Of a stretch of DNA of 64,000 bases, positions 27,409-37,252 are shown piece by piece. The DNA lies in the NCBI GenBank assembly GCA_002742845.1, contig DLUH01000005.1:1-64000 (forward strand), in the 5' to 3' direction. The stretch comes from Sulfurovum sp. UBA12169 (GTDB lineage: Bacteria; Campylobacterota; Campylobacteria; Campylobacterales; Sulfurovaceae). The notes under the pieces are model-generated. The model made no database searches. It had not been told where the DNA came from and was given only the letters and a program-made list of their open reading frames with translations. How positions within the stretch are numbered: the stretch's first letter is position 1; each line of letters starts with the position of its first letter. Position numbers and translations under genes: made by a program.

Positions 27409-28659
27409 ATGTCATACGCAATGGAAACATTTGACCCTGAAGTATTTGAGGCGATCAAGCATGAGCTTGAAAGACAAACCAATCATTTGGAAATGATAGC
27501 AAGCGAAAACTTTACGCTCCCCGCGGTGATGGAAGCAATGGGTTCTGTACTTACAAATAAATATGCAGAAGGCTACCCAGGCAAAAGATACTATGGCGGG
27601 TGTGAATTTGCAGACAAAGTGGAACAGCTTGCTATCGACAGAGCCTGTGCGCTTTTTGACTGCGGCTATGCCAATGTCCAACCCCATTCAGGAAGCCAGG
27701 CCAACAGCGCCGTGTATGCGGCACTGCTTAAGGCCGGAGATAAAATTTTGGGGATGGATTTAAGCCACGGCGGGCATTTAACACATGGTTCAAAACCAAG
27801 TTTTTCCGGGAAAAACTACCATAGTTTTACCTATGGCGTAGAACTAGACGGACGCATCAACTATGAAAGAGTGATGGATATCGCCAAAATCACACAGCCT
27901 AACATTATTGTATGCGGAGCCTCTGCCTATGCAAGAGAGATCGATTTTAAAAAATTTCGAGAAATAGCCGATGCGGTGGGCGCTATTTTATTTGCCGATA
28001 TTGCCCATATTGCCGGTCTTGTATGTGCAGGCGAACATCCCAGTCCGTTCCCTTATGCCGACGTGGTGACAACCACAACACACAAAACTCTTGCAGGACC
28101 GCGAGGCGGCATCGTTTTGACCAACGATGAGGAGATTGCTAAAAAGATTAACTCTGCGATATTTCCCGGACTTCAGGGAGGACCGCTTGTTCATGTAATT
28201 GCCGCAAAAGCAGTAGGATTCAAACATAATCTAAGTGATGAATGGAAAGTCTATGCAAAACAGGTTAAAGCAAATGCCGGCGTGCTTGCGGATGTTCTAA
28301 TGAGAAGAGGGTACAATATAATCTCCGGCGGTACAGACAACCACCTTGTATTGGTTTCTTTCCTGAACAAAGAATTTTCAGGCAAAGACGCGGATGCTGC
28401 ACTGGGAGCTGCAGGAATCACAGTGAACAAAAACACTGTTCCCGGGGAAACAAGAAGCCCGTTTGTTACATCAGGTATTCGAATTGGCTCACCTGCACTT
28501 ACAAGCAGGGGTATGAAAGAAAAAGAGTTTGAAATCATTGCCAATAAAATTGCGGATGTACTTGATAATATCAACGATACAGCACTTCATGCCGCAATCA
28601 AAGAAGAGATGAAAGAACTTGCTTCGCACTTTGTAATTTACGATAAACCGATTTATTAA
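27409..28659 (+). CDS. glyA: Serine hydroxymethyltransferase
   Basis: A 416-residue PLP enzyme interconverting serine and glycine with tetrahydrofolate. The PLP lysine lies in [14 protein letters not shown], and the N-terminal [18 protein letters not shown] and [14 protein letters not shown] motifs are standard. AAGGA lies 6 nt upstream of the ATG. Follows lysS after 63 bp. Confidence 0.97.
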   Translation: MSYAMETFDPEVFEAIKHELERQTNHLEMIASENFTLPAVMEAMGSVLTNKYAEGYPGKRYYGGCEFADKVEQLAIDRACALFDCGYANVQPHSGSQANSAVYAALLKAGDKILGMDLSHGGHLTHGSKPSFSGKNYHSFTYGVELDGRINYERVMDIAKITQPNIIVCGASAYAREIDFKKFREIADAVGAILFADIAHIAGLVCAGEHPSPFPYADVVTTTTHKTLAGPRGGIVLTNDEEIAKKINSAIFPGLQGGPLVHVIAAKAVGFKHNLSDEWKVYAKQVKANAGVLADVLMRRGYNIISGGTDNHLVLVSFLNKEFSGKDADAALGAAGITVNKNTVPGETRSPFVTSGIRIGSPALTSRGMKEKEFEIIANKIADVLDNINDTALHAAIKEEMKELASHFVIYDKPIY

Positions 28660-28669
28660 GGGTAAAGCC

Positions 28670-29164
28670 ATCAAAGTTTTCAGCCTTTCCCTTTTTGATG
28701 ACTTTTATTATATTAAAAGAAATGCGATTGTTGAAAAAATAACATTCAACAATCGTACATTCTATGCTAAATTTGAACGCATCAATGCTCCCCTTACGCC
28801 TCTGCTTTTTCAACAGCATCTTAATAAAGAATACACAATCGCCGTCCCTTTGCTCAAAAACAATCGCACCAACTATCTGGTGCTTGAATACAAAGGAGAA
28901 GAGCACCAAAGATTTATTCCTCTCGTAAAACATCTTTTAAAAACTTTGGACATTGGCATCTATTGTTTTTTTCAAGGAAAGAATGAAGAAAAAATACAGG
29001 CATTTATAGAGGTAGAAAACATAACACTTGAAGAGGCCGACAAAATACTTCTAAAGATCTCTGATGCGCTTAAAACCAAACTCACCAAAAAATGGAAATG
29101 CCTGCCCTCTTCTTCTCTGCCTGAGGCCTACAATATTGTTACGTTGCCTTATAAAGTTTTGTGA
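28670..29164 (+). CDS. DUF1882-type protein with an apparent non-standard start codon
   Basis: An open frame runs from 28637 to 29164 with no ATG, GTG or TTG before TTG 28850. The best start is ATC 28670: AAGGG sits 7 nt upstream and the protein then begins with a natural sequence (KVFSLSLFDDFYYIKRN). That gives 164 residues. Starting at TTG 28850 would remove the N-terminal third of a continuous coding frame. Position directly after glyA matches a Campylobacterota-specific family (DUF1882; recalled as HP0184 and Cj0403), whose function is unknown. Either ATC really initiates or a base differs from ATG here. Confidence 0.7.
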   Translation: MKVFSLSLFDDFYYIKRNAIVEKITFNNRTFYAKFERINAPLTPLLFQQHLNKEYTIAVPLLKNNRTNYLVLEYKGEEHQRFIPLVKHLLKTLDIGIYCFFQGKNEEKIQAFIEVENITLEEADKILLKISDALKTKLTKKWKCLPSSSLPEAYNIVTLPYKVL

Positions 29165-29198
29165 CAAAAAACATTACTGCAATGCCATCTGCCTATTC

Positions 29199-29888
29199 TC
29201 AAAACAGTATATCTTCTTTACAAATAATTTTGTACTGCCCCTCTTGTAAATCACCGATCTCTATATTTGCAAATTGTTTCCTATGCAGCCTTACCACCTT
29301 GTTTCCCACTGCTGCAAACATTCTTTTGACCTGATGATATCTTCCTTCAGTAAGCTCTACGGTTGCGTTATAGCTGTCTATTATGGTTAATTTTGCACTC
29401 ATACAGGGTTTATCATCGCCGTGCAGCATAAGTGTGCCTGAAGAAAAAATATCGACCTCATCTCCTCTTACCGGTGAAGCCAGGGTCACCTCGTAGAGTT
29501 TAGCTACATGCTTTTTGGGTGAAGTAAGCGCATGATTCAATGCTCCGTCATCTGTAAGCAATATGACACCGGTCGTATCGCCGTCAAGTCTGCCTATGGT
29601 AGAAATTTTAGGATTTCTCTTTTGCCACCTAGGGGGCAAAAGAGAATAAATGAGTCTTCCGGCATCATTGTGCGAACAGACATACTTCATAGGCTTATAG
29701 AGCACAACAATAAGTGTTTGGGGATCAAGCGGCTCGCCATCGATGGTGACATCGGCATGATAGACTTTTTGTTTAACATCTTTGGAAACCATTCCGCATA
29801 CTGCAACCTGACCATTTTTAATGAGATGCTGCACCTCTTTTCTGCTTCCATAACCCAAAGAGGTGAGTATTTTGTCCAGTCTATCCAA
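29199..29888 (-). CDS. rsuA: RsuA/RluB-family pseudouridine synthase
   Basis: A protein of 229 residues from TTG 29888 (a further TTG at 29903 is in frame; GGAG fits the inner one, giving the usual family start DRLDKIL). An N-terminal S4 RNA-binding domain (about 1-55) precedes the catalytic GRLDGDTTGVILLTDDG motif with the nucleophilic Asp, and EGRYHQVKRMFAAVGN near the end. It modifies one uridine in rRNA; 16S U516 (RsuA) is most likely but RluB/E types cannot be excluded. Confidence 0.88.
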   Translation of the reverse strand: MDRLDKILTSLGYGSRKEVQHLIKNGQVAVCGMVSKDVKQKVYHADVTIDGEPLDPQTLIVVLYKPMKYVCSHNDAGRLIYSLLPPRWQKRNPKISTIGRLDGDTTGVILLTDDGALNHALTSPKKHVAKLYEVTLASPVRGDEVDIFSSGTLMLHGDDKPCMSAKLTIIDSYNATVELTEGRYHQVKRMFAAVGNKVVRLHRKQFANIEIGDLQEGQYKIICKEDILF

Positions 29889-30041
29889 GTCCAACTCCAC
29901 CAAAATTTAAAACAAGTCTATCCAAAATGAGATTAAACTATATTGGAGTATATACGAATAGTGCAATGTTTTGTATCATCTTAAAATGCTATTCAGTAAA
30001 GAAGCTGGCGCTGCGATAAAGTTTTATATAGATAAATATGA

Positions 30042-30047
30042 TATAAT
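30042..30047 (+). promoter_or_regulatory. Extended -10 promoter of the SPOR/trpE/aroE run
   Basis: TGATATAAT (TG at 30039-30040, TATAAT at 30042-30047) lies 33 bp upstream of the SPOR protein start. The three following genes are spaced 7 and 2 bp apart and would be co-transcribed. Confidence 0.5.
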
Positions 30048-30080
30048 TGATCAAAAATTATATCCGGAGAATCTTCCCTT

Positions 30081-30887
30081 ATGAACCATCACAATCTTGA
30101 CGATTTGATCATCGATAATATTGATCCAAAAAATAGTAAAATGAAAGGTCTTCTGACCATTATCGCACTCATCATCGTTATTTTAATCGTGGCCATCATC
30201 CTTACCAAAATCATACTCAAAGATCCCAACACGCAAAGAATAGCCTTGGAAGAGAACAATACCGAACTCATCAGTCCGGAGCTTACTCTGCAGCATGCCG
30301 TGGAAACAGAGGAATCTCAAAAAAATACTATCCTCGGCATACCTGCCAAAGAGGAACTAAAAAAAGATGAAATATCACTTTCTGCCCAAGAGGTCTCTTC
30401 TCCAGAACAAGAATCTGCCGCGTCAACAGAAAATCAGCCAACCCAAAACAAGCAAAAAACAGAAATAGTTTCCAAGATAGTTGAGCCTGATGAAGAAGTA
30501 TCCGAATATACAGCAGCAGAAACCATTGAAGAAAAACCTGAACAGGCACCTATCCAAGAAACAACTGTACCTGCACCTGCCAAAATTACAGAAAAAACAG
30601 TTGCGCAGTCTGTCCCGGAAGAGCCGGTAAAAATTCCGACGCCTTCTTCGCAGCCAACCGTTTCTTCACAATACTATATCCAAGTCGGCTCGTTCAGATC
30701 GATGCCTAGTGCACAGTTTTTGAACGTTATTAAAAATAGCGGCTTTGAATATCATATCGTACCTGAACCTTTAAACAATACTAAAAAATTGCTCATAGGG
30801 CCGTACACAAACCGAAGCGAGGCTGATGCCGCGATCATACGAGTCAAAGACCGCATCAATAAAAGTGCATTTGTGATAAAAAAGTAG
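30081..30887 (+). CDS. SPOR-domain cell division-type membrane protein
   Basis: A 268-residue bitopic membrane protein: a short cytoplasmic N-terminus, one transmembrane helix (about 24-47), a long Glu/Pro/Gln-rich linker (about 60-190) and a C-terminal SPOR domain (about 195-268, YYIQVGSFRSMPSAQ ... LLIGPYTNRSEADAAI). SPOR domains bind denuded peptidoglycan at the septum, so a FtsN/DedD-like role is likely. Position before the aroE gene matches Cj0404. GGAG precedes the ATG. Confidence 0.88.
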   Translation: MNHHNLDDLIIDNIDPKNSKMKGLLTIIALIIVILIVAIILTKIILKDPNTQRIALEENNTELISPELTLQHAVETEESQKNTILGIPAKEELKKDEISLSAQEVSSPEQESAASTENQPTQNKQKTEIVSKIVEPDEEVSEYTAAETIEEKPEQAPIQETTVPAPAKITEKTVAQSVPEEPVKIPTPSSQPTVSSQYYIQVGSFRSMPSAQFLNVIKNSGFEYHIVPEPLNNTKKLLIGPYTNRSEADAAIIRVKDRINKSAFVIKK

Positions 30888-30894
30888 ACACAGC

Positions 30895-32304
30895 ATGAAC
30901 TATAAGACTTTTCTCTTTGATCAACTGACTCCTGTTGCCTTATATGGAAAAATAAAAAATCTTTTTCCAAAAGAAATCACTATGCTTTTTGAAAGTGTCG
31001 TTAATACGAATGACGGAAATTTCAGTTTTATCACAATCGGAGCACAGGAACGCCTTACCTACAAAAATAACACAACAACCTATACTGATGCCTCCGGAAC
31101 AAAAAAAACTCTTCAGGAAAATCCTTTTTCATTTTTAAAAACCTACTATCAGGCCATAAATAAATCAAGGTATCAAGAAAATGCATCCGAACTTGGATTT
31201 TCATTTGTTGACGGATTTATAGGCTTCATTGGCTATGATATGGTAAGGGTGTTTGAACCGACACTGGAAAAAAGTATGGGTCACCTGCCTGATCCGCTGA
31301 ACACTCCCGACCTTGATCTTGTGCGACCCAAAATCATTATCGCCTATTCACACAAAAATGCAAAAATCACTTTCATTCTCAACGATGAGCGCATGTCAAG
31401 TTCTCTGCAAAAAATCGAAGCTATGCTGCAATCTGCGTTTGTGCCGATGCCGTTAAGTCCCATAAAACTGGAAGATGAAGGAAACTTCAGCATTGATGAA
31501 GAACGTTTTAAACAATTGGTTGACGAATCCAAAGAAAACATAAGAAGCGGCGACATTTTCCAAATTCTTATTTCCAACCGCTACACACAAAAAGCCAAAG
31601 TTGACCCTTTGAGTTTCTATCGGGTATTGCGATCAAAAAATCCTTCGCCTTATCTTTTTTTGCTTGATTATGAAGATTTTTCAATTTGCGGCTCTTCGCC
31701 CGAAGTAATGGTTCGACTCACAGAAGGGGAGATACTTCTCCGCCCTATCGCAGGAACAAGAAAACGCGGCAAAAGTCATCGCAGGGACAAAGAGCTTGAG
31801 CTTGAAATGCTTTCTGACCCCAAGGAGTGTGCCGAGCATTTAATGCTCGTAGACCTAGGAAGAAATGATGTGGGCCGAGTGGCAAAAACAGGAACCGTCA
31901 AAGTTACCGAAATGATGCGCGTAGAACGCTATAGCCATGTGATGCATATGGTTTCTGATGTAGAAGCCATTCTTCAAGAAGATAAAGATATGTTTGATCT
32001 CTTTGCGGCAACATTTACCGCAGGAACGATGACGGGTGCGCCCAAAATAAAAGCCATGGAGCTGATTGCGCACTATGAAAACCTAAAGCGTGGTTTTTAC
32101 AGCGGGAGTGTAGGTTATTTTTCCTTCAACGGAAATATGGATTCAGCGATTGCCATTCGCACCGCGCTTATCAAGTCTGACAGTATTACACTCCAAGCAG
32201 GCGCGGGAATTGTAGCGGATTCGAAGCCTGAACTCGAGTATCTTGAAGTGAAAAATAAATTAGGGGCGCTCATGGCTACCCTTAAAGAGATGGAAACTTT
32301 TTAG
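30895..32304 (+). CDS. trpE: Anthranilate synthase component I
   Basis: A 469-residue chorismate-utilising enzyme. The allosteric N-terminal region has LFESV (the Trp-binding LLES-type motif), and the core has RPIAGTRKRG, LVDLGRNDVGRV, FTAGTMTGAPKIKAME and GSVGYFSFNG. PIAGTR (Ala rather than Lys) marks TrpE over PabB. The glutaminase subunit gene is not adjacent. It is placed with aroE and near a DAHP synthase, forming an aromatic-pathway cluster. Confidence 0.9.
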   Translation: MNYKTFLFDQLTPVALYGKIKNLFPKEITMLFESVVNTNDGNFSFITIGAQERLTYKNNTTTYTDASGTKKTLQENPFSFLKTYYQAINKSRYQENASELGFSFVDGFIGFIGYDMVRVFEPTLEKSMGHLPDPLNTPDLDLVRPKIIIAYSHKNAKITFILNDERMSSSLQKIEAMLQSAFVPMPLSPIKLEDEGNFSIDEERFKQLVDESKENIRSGDIFQILISNRYTQKAKVDPLSFYRVLRSKNPSPYLFLLDYEDFSICGSSPEVMVRLTEGEILLRPIAGTRKRGKSHRRDKELELEMLSDPKECAEHLMLVDLGRNDVGRVAKTGTVKVTEMMRVERYSHVMHMVSDVEAILQEDKDMFDLFAATFTAGTMTGAPKIKAMELIAHYENLKRGFYSGSVGYFSFNGNMDSAIAIRTALIKSDSITLQAGAGIVADSKPELEYLEVKNKLGALMATLKEMETF

Positions 32305-32306
32305 CC

Positions 32307-33101
32307 ATGAAACAACTCTTCGCCATCTTTGGCAACCCGGTTGCACATTCAAAATCACCGCTCATGCATAATCTTGCCTTCAAAGGGTTAAACTACCCTG
32401 CATGCTATACGCGCTATCTGCTCAGAGACGGAAAGCGACTTAAAGAGACTTTTTTTGCTTTAGGCCTAAAGGGTGCCAATATTACCGTACCCCACAAAGA
32501 AGAAGCCTTTAAGGCGTGTGATGCAGTAGATAGTTTTGCCCAAAAGGTAGGAGCGGTCAATACAATTGTAGAGCATGAAGGCAGACTCTATGGCTACAAT
32601 ACAGACGCACCGGGTTTTCTTAAGACAATACAATCGCTTAAAGAAATCAAAACGATTCTCCTTCTGGGCGCCGGAGGCACAGCAAGGTCCACTGCTGCTA
32701 TATTGAGAGATACGGGACATGAAGTAATCCTTTTAAACCGAAGTGCCGGGCGCTTAAAATACTATGAAGAGGAAGAGTTTGAAACGTATACCTTTGATAA
32801 CTTTCAGCCAAAAACCTATGACCTTGTGATTAATATGACGTCAGCCGGCCTGGAAGACGATCTTCTTCCGGCCCCGGAAGAAATACTTAAAAAGATCATC
32901 CCCTCTTCTAAAGCTTGCATAGATATCATTTACGGGAAAAACACCCCTTTTTTACAATGGGCCAAAATCTACAATAAACCAACCAAAGACGGCAGCGATA
33001 TGCTTCTTCATCAGGGGGTTATTGCTTTTGATTATTTTACTGGCCACCGCTTCGCACAAAGAGATATTGAACCGCATATGAAACAAGCATTTTTGCTCTA
33101 A
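32307..33101 (+). CDS. aroE: Shikimate dehydrogenase
   Basis: A 264-residue NADPH enzyme. Substrate-domain motif GNPVAHSKSPLMHN (residues 7-20), catalytic Lys in NITVPHKEEAF, Rossmann motif GAGGTARST and C-terminal GSDMLLHQGVIAF are all intact. It follows trpE after 2 bp. Confidence 0.95.
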   Translation: MKQLFAIFGNPVAHSKSPLMHNLAFKGLNYPACYTRYLLRDGKRLKETFFALGLKGANITVPHKEEAFKACDAVDSFAQKVGAVNTIVEHEGRLYGYNTDAPGFLKTIQSLKEIKTILLLGAGGTARSTAAILRDTGHEVILLNRSAGRLKYYEEEEFETYTFDNFQPKTYDLVINMTSAGLEDDLLPAPEEILKKIIPSSKACIDIIYGKNTPFLQWAKIYNKPTKDGSDMLLHQGVIAFDYFTGHRFAQRDIEPHMKQAFLL

Positions 33102-33129
33102 AGCATTGCCTATTTGATTTTAATTAACC

Positions 33130-33143
33130 TTTTATGCATAAAA
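33130..33143. promoter_or_regulatory. 14 bp perfect palindrome before the two-component genes
   Basis: TTTTATGCATAAAA ends 30 bp upstream of the response regulator ATG. It may be an operator, perhaps for autoregulation, but OmpR-type regulators usually use direct repeats, so the binder is uncertain. Confidence 0.35.
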
Positions 33144-33173
33144 TAAAGAAAATATTATCAAAAGGCTAGAAAA

Positions 33174-33824
33174 ATGATAAATATCCTTATGATTGAAGAT
33201 GATACAGAATTTGCTGAACTTTTAAGTGAATACCTTGCACAATATGACATAAAAGTTACCAACTATGAAGATCCTTATTTGGGTTTAAGCGCAGGCGTTA
33301 AAAAATATGATCTGCTTATCCTTGATCTGACGCTGCCCGGCATGGACGGGCTGGAAGTGTGCAAAGAAGTCGTACAAAAATACAATATCCCCATCATCAT
33401 CTCTTCAGCCAGATCAGACATCAACGATAAAGTACAGGGTTTGGCACTTGGAGCGGATGACTATCTTCCCAAACCCTACGATCCCAAAGAGATGTATGCT
33501 AGAATCACGTCTTTGCTTAGACGTTACCACAAAACACAACACGAAGAAGATGCTCCAAAAAGCGACTTTGAGACAAGGGGCGATACGATCTACTTTAAAG
33601 GAGAAGCTCTTATTTTAACTCCTGCAGAATTTGAAGTCCTCTCACTCCTTGTCAAACACCAAGGCATCACTCAGTCTCGCGAACAAATCATTAATACATC
33701 CCAAACCATGAGCATTGATTCACAAGGAAAAAGCCTGGATGTCATCATCTCAAAAATCCGCTCCAAACTTGATGACCCCAAACGCATTCAAGCAGTACGC
33801 GGCATTGGATACAAACTCGTATGA
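33174..33824 (+). CDS. OmpR-family response regulator
   Basis: A 216-residue regulator. The receiver domain has acidic pocket IEDD, phospho-acceptor Asp in LLILDLTLPGMDG (about residue 52) and Lys in LPKPYDPKEM. The winged helix domain (about 125-216) has LTPAEFEVLSLLVKHQG and KIRSKLDDPKRIQAVRGIGYKLV. It overlaps the kinase gene by 4 bases. The pair most resembles ArsR/ArsS (acid response) of Helicobacter or CprR/CprS of Campylobacter; the signal here is unknown. Confidence 0.92.
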   Translation: MINILMIEDDTEFAELLSEYLAQYDIKVTNYEDPYLGLSAGVKKYDLLILDLTLPGMDGLEVCKEVVQKYNIPIIISSARSDINDKVQGLALGADDYLPKPYDPKEMYARITSLLRRYHKTQHEEDAPKSDFETRGDTIYFKGEALILTPAEFEVLSLLVKHQGITQSREQIINTSQTMSIDSQGKSLDVIISKIRSKLDDPKRIQAVRGIGYKLV

Positions 33825-35014
33825 AAAGCTTTACTTCTCTGCGCAGCAAAATTAATCTTGTATTTTCCATCACACTGTTGCTGCTTGGTATACTTTTTAT
33901 CGTATCGATTAAATATGACCACAATAAAGTCGAAGATCTCACTGAGACACAAGAAAGAGAGATATCCCATTACCTCTATATGTATTTTTTAAAACACGGA
34001 AAGATTGACGAAGCCTATCTGGAAGCACAAAATATCTCTATTATTACAGACAAGGGACAATTGGTACAAATAGAACGCTACTTTAAAGATAAAGGCAAAT
34101 ATACGCGTTATGCTGTAGATACCTACCGCCTAAAGCGCATTATCCTTATCAATAACGACCGATTTAAACTCTTTCTCGAAAACAAAAATAAAGCGGTTTT
34201 TCCACTCAAACGCGCGCTTATCTTTTCAACAGTATTTTTTTTGATACTTATGCTTTATCTTTGGATCATTAGAAGCCTTAAGCCTCTGTCTGTGCTCAAA
34301 CAAAAAATACAAACATTTTCCCAGGGCAATTTAAACATTGCGTGTACCAGCGACAAAGAAGATGAAATTGCTGAAGTTGCCAATGAGTTTGATCATGCAG
34401 TCAAAATGATACGTGAATTACTGCAATCAAGACAATTGTTCTTGCGTGCGATTATGCATGAGCTTAAAACACCTATTGCCAAAGGAAGACTGGTAAGTGA
34501 GATGCTAAGCGAAGAAAAACATAAAGTACGGCTGCATAGTATCTTTGAAAGGCTCAATCTTCTCATAGATGAGTTTGCTAAAATTGAAAAAATTACTTCT
34601 AAAAATTTCAAATTGGATATCAGATCTTATAAGGTGAGTGATCTTGTGGAGGCCAGCATTGATCTGCTGATGATAGAAAATCCAAAGCAATTTATCCGTC
34701 TTGAGATCAAAAAAGACTATCAGCTAGACGTGGATTTTGAACTCTTTTCTCTGGTGATTAAAAATTTACTGGACAATGGCATCAAATACAGTATCGATAA
34801 AAGCGTAACGGTCATTATCGATACAGATAATTTTTTGATTATCAATAAAGGAGAGGCCCTAAAAGAACCTTTGGAAAACTATTTTGGACCTTTTCACGCT
34901 TCCCAAAAAGGTTTGGGGTTGGGTATTTATATCATAAAGAGTATTTTGGATATCCATCAAATGAAATTAACTTATCGCCATGAAGAGAAAGAAAATATCT
35001 TCATGGTGCGCTAA
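33821..35014 (+). CDS. Sensor histidine kinase paired with the regulator upstream
   Basis: A 397-residue kinase: transmembrane helices at about 9-27 and 128-147 flank a roughly 100-residue periplasmic sensor region, then HAMP (LKPLSVLKQKIQTFSQG), the H-box LRAIMHELKTPIAKGRL and N-box NLLDNGIKYS. The last ATP-lid glycines read GLGLGIYII. It overlaps the regulator by 4 bases and converges on the DAHP synthase gene 9 bp away. Confidence 0.92.
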   Translation: MKSFTSLRSKINLVFSITLLLLGILFIVSIKYDHNKVEDLTETQEREISHYLYMYFLKHGKIDEAYLEAQNISIITDKGQLVQIERYFKDKGKYTRYAVDTYRLKRIILINNDRFKLFLENKNKAVFPLKRALIFSTVFFLILMLYLWIIRSLKPLSVLKQKIQTFSQGNLNIACTSDKEDEIAEVANEFDHAVKMIRELLQSRQLFLRAIMHELKTPIAKGRLVSEMLSEEKHKVRLHSIFERLNLLIDEFAKIEKITSKNFKLDIRSYKVSDLVEASIDLLMIENPKQFIRLEIKKDYQLDVDFELFSLVIKNLLDNGIKYSIDKSVTVIIDTDNFLIINKGEALKEPLENYFGPFHASQKGLGLGIYIIKSILDIHQMKLTYRHEEKENIFMVR

Positions 35015-35023
35015 GAAAATATA

Positions 35024-36370
35024 TTATTTTGATATATTTATCGTATCTGAGAGTGTAAAAGCAAGCTCCAGCGCCTGGCTTGCATTGAGTCTTGGATCGC
35101 ACTGGGTGTGATAACGGCTTGCAAGCCCTTCGTCTGTGATTGCACAAGAAGTGCTTCCTGTGCACTCAGTTACATCATTGCCTGTCATTTCCAGATGAAT
35201 GCCTGCTGCCACCGTACCCATTTCTTTGTGAATAGCAAAAAACTGCTTCACCTCACTTAAGATGTTATCAAAATCTCTGGTTTTAAACCCGGTGGAACTC
35301 TTTTCCACATTTCCATGCATTGGATCACACGACCATACCACGTTTTTACCTTCCTCTCTGACACGCTTAAGCAGTGCAGGAAAATATTGGGCTATTTTGT
35401 CTGCGCCCATACGCACTATAAGGTTCAGCCTTCCTTCTTCATTGTGAGGATTGAGTGCATCAATAAGCGCTATAAGTTCATCGCCTTGTATGCTAGGGCC
35501 CACCTTGACTCCAATAGGATTTTTTATACCTCTAAAATACTCAATATGCGCTTCTTTGAGATCTCTGGTTCTGTCACCGATCCACAACATATGCGCCGAG
35601 CAGTCATACCATTCTCCTGTTTCCGTATCAAGTCTCGTTAAAGCCTCTTCATAGTTAAGAAGCAATGCTTCATGCGAAGTATAAACTGTGGTTTGATGAA
35701 GTTGCGGCAAAGTATCACTATTGAGTCCGCAAGCAGCCATAAAGTTCATTGCATAGTCTATTTTTTCACTTAATTCATCATATTTTTTCCCAAGAGGATT
35801 ATCTTTAATGAAATCCAAATTCCACTGATGCACTTTTTTCAAATCCGCCAAGCCTCCTCTTGAAAAAGCACGCAAAAGATTGAGCGTAGCCGCCGATTGA
35901 TTATAGGCCCTAATCATGTTGTGGGGATTGGGTACTCTGGCTTCTTCGGTAAATTCAATACCATTGATGATGTCCCCGCGATAGCTAGGAAGTGTTTCGC
36001 CGTTTATCTCTTCAAAATCGCTGCTTCTTGGTTTTGCAAATTGTCCGGCAATGCGCCCCACTTTAACAACAGGCTTTCCCGTAGAATACATCAGCACCAT
36101 GTTCATTTGCAGCATTAATTTAAAAAGATTCTTAATACTTTTAGCGCTAAAGTCACTAAAACTTTCTGCACAATCTCCGCCCTGAAGCAAAAAAGCCTCT
36201 CCGCGCCCTGCCTGAGCCAATTTTTCCTTAAGTCTTCTTGCTTCGCCGGCAAAAATAAGCGGAGGATAAGAACTAAGTTCTTTTTCTACTTTTTTGAGTT
36301 CTTCTTTGTTTTCATAGGTTGGTTGTTGCTTTATAGGAAAATCTCTCCAGCTACCGGGTGTCCAACTCAT
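35024..36370 (-). CDS. Type II 3-deoxy-7-phosphoheptulonate synthase
   Basis: A 448-residue class II (plant-type) DAHP synthase, first step of the shikimate pathway. Signatures: [59 protein letters not shown] and GGIHLEMTG-like [16 protein letters not shown]. It belongs functionally with trpE and aroE about 2-4 kb away but is transcribed in the other direction. Confidence 0.96.
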   Translation of the reverse strand: MSWTPGSWRDFPIKQQPTYENKEELKKVEKELSSYPPLIFAGEARRLKEKLAQAGRGEAFLLQGGDCAESFSDFSAKSIKNLFKLMLQMNMVLMYSTGKPVVKVGRIAGQFAKPRSSDFEEINGETLPSYRGDIINGIEFTEEARVPNPHNMIRAYNQSAATLNLLRAFSRGGLADLKKVHQWNLDFIKDNPLGKKYDELSEKIDYAMNFMAACGLNSDTLPQLHQTTVYTSHEALLLNYEEALTRLDTETGEWYDCSAHMLWIGDRTRDLKEAHIEYFRGIKNPIGVKVGPSIQGDELIALIDALNPHNEEGRLNLIVRMGADKIAQYFPALLKRVREEGKNVVWSCDPMHGNVEKSSTGFKTRDFDNILSEVKQFFAIHKEMGTVAAGIHLEMTGNDVTECTGSTSCAITDEGLASRYHTQCDPRLNASQALELAFTLSDTINISK

Positions 36371-36442
36371 TATATGTCCTTCAAATAAATTGGGAGATTA
36401 TAGCTTAAAACATTTGAAAAACAAAATTAAAAGGAATCACAC

Positions 36443-36497
36443 TGTGAACAAGTAGTTTAAAAACAGCTTATTCACTTGGTGAAAAACGTGTGAATAA
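36443..36497. other. Cluster of three DnaA-box-like sites
   Basis: Within 55 bp there are TTGTTCACA (36443-36451, minus strand), TTATTCACT (36468-36476, plus strand) and TTATTCACA (36489-36497, minus strand). All share the TTCAC core reported for Campylobacterota DnaA boxes; the last is a consensus box. An AT-rich stretch follows. The dnaA gene is not in the window, so this need not be the origin; it could titrate DnaA or regulate cmoA. The outer two minus-strand sites flank the plus-strand one, giving a TTATTCAC/GTGAATAA inverted repeat. Confidence 0.5.
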
Positions 36498-36541
36498 CTT
36501 ATATTAAATAATACAACTCGTATTTTAGGACAATACAAGTT

Positions 36542-37252
36542 TTACTGTTTTTTTGCAACAAACGTCACAAAATTTGCCCATTGAAAAATAGTCTCCACCT
36601 GGGCAAATCCGGCGTCCTTGCACATCTGTAGGTTTTCTTCGATCGTAAAAGGTATCAATACGTTTTCAAGGGCTTCCCGCTTTTGGGCTATCTCATATTC
36701 ACTGTAGCCCTGCGCTTTTTTATAGTCGTAATAAATATCGATCATCTGCTTATCAAGTCTTTTATCAACAAATATCACCTTCTCGGAAAAAATAAACATT
36801 CCGTCTTCATTTAACCCTTCAAATATACTTTTAACAAGTTCTATGCGCTGCATAGGGCGAATAAACTGAAGCGTATAATTAGCAATGACAATATCTTCGT
36901 CTTTGTACTCATACGCCAGCATATCTGCAAGCTCAAGCTCTATATCCACGCCAAAAGCCCGGCATTTTTGTCTTGCTCTATCGAGCATCGCCTGTGAATT
37001 ATCCAACCCCTTTAATTTCATCTTGGCATCCATCTTGGCGTACAGATCAAGCAGAAATTTCCCTGTAGAAGAGCCTAAATCAAGTACTTTTTTGCCTTCT
37101 TTTTGTTCAAATAAAATCAATGAGATAATGAGTTTTCTTACCTCATCATAAAATGGCACCGAACGGCTAAGCATATCATCAAATACAGAAGCAACTGCTT
37201 CATCAAATTCAAATTTCTTCTCTATAGGTTTTTCAAATACTTTATCTTTCAT
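36542..37252 (-). CDS. cmoA: Carboxy-S-adenosylmethionine synthase
   Basis: A 236-residue class I methyltransferase-fold enzyme that makes Cx-SAM from prephenate and SAM for wobble uridine modification of tRNA. Typical are [52 protein letters not shown] and EKVIF. It overlaps ribF by 4 bases and ends the long minus-strand housekeeping run that begins at rppH or lysC. Confidence 0.93.
   Translation of the reverse strand: MKDKVFEKPIEKKFEFDEAVASVFDDMLSRSVPFYDEVRKLIISLILFEQKEGKKVLDLGSSTGKFLLDLYAKMDAKMKLKGLDNSQAMLDRARQKCRAFGVDIELELADMLAYEYKDEDIVIANYTLQFIRPMQRIELVKSIFEGLNEDGMFIFSEKVIFVDKRLDKQMIDIYYDYKKAQGYSEYEIAQKREALENVLIPFTIEENLQMCKDAGFAQVETIFQWANFVTFVAKKQ

Noticed and set aside
36371-36541. Chromosomal replication origin
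   Set aside because: Three DnaA-like boxes alone are not enough; dnaA and a clear unwinding element are missing, and skew cannot be judged from this window.
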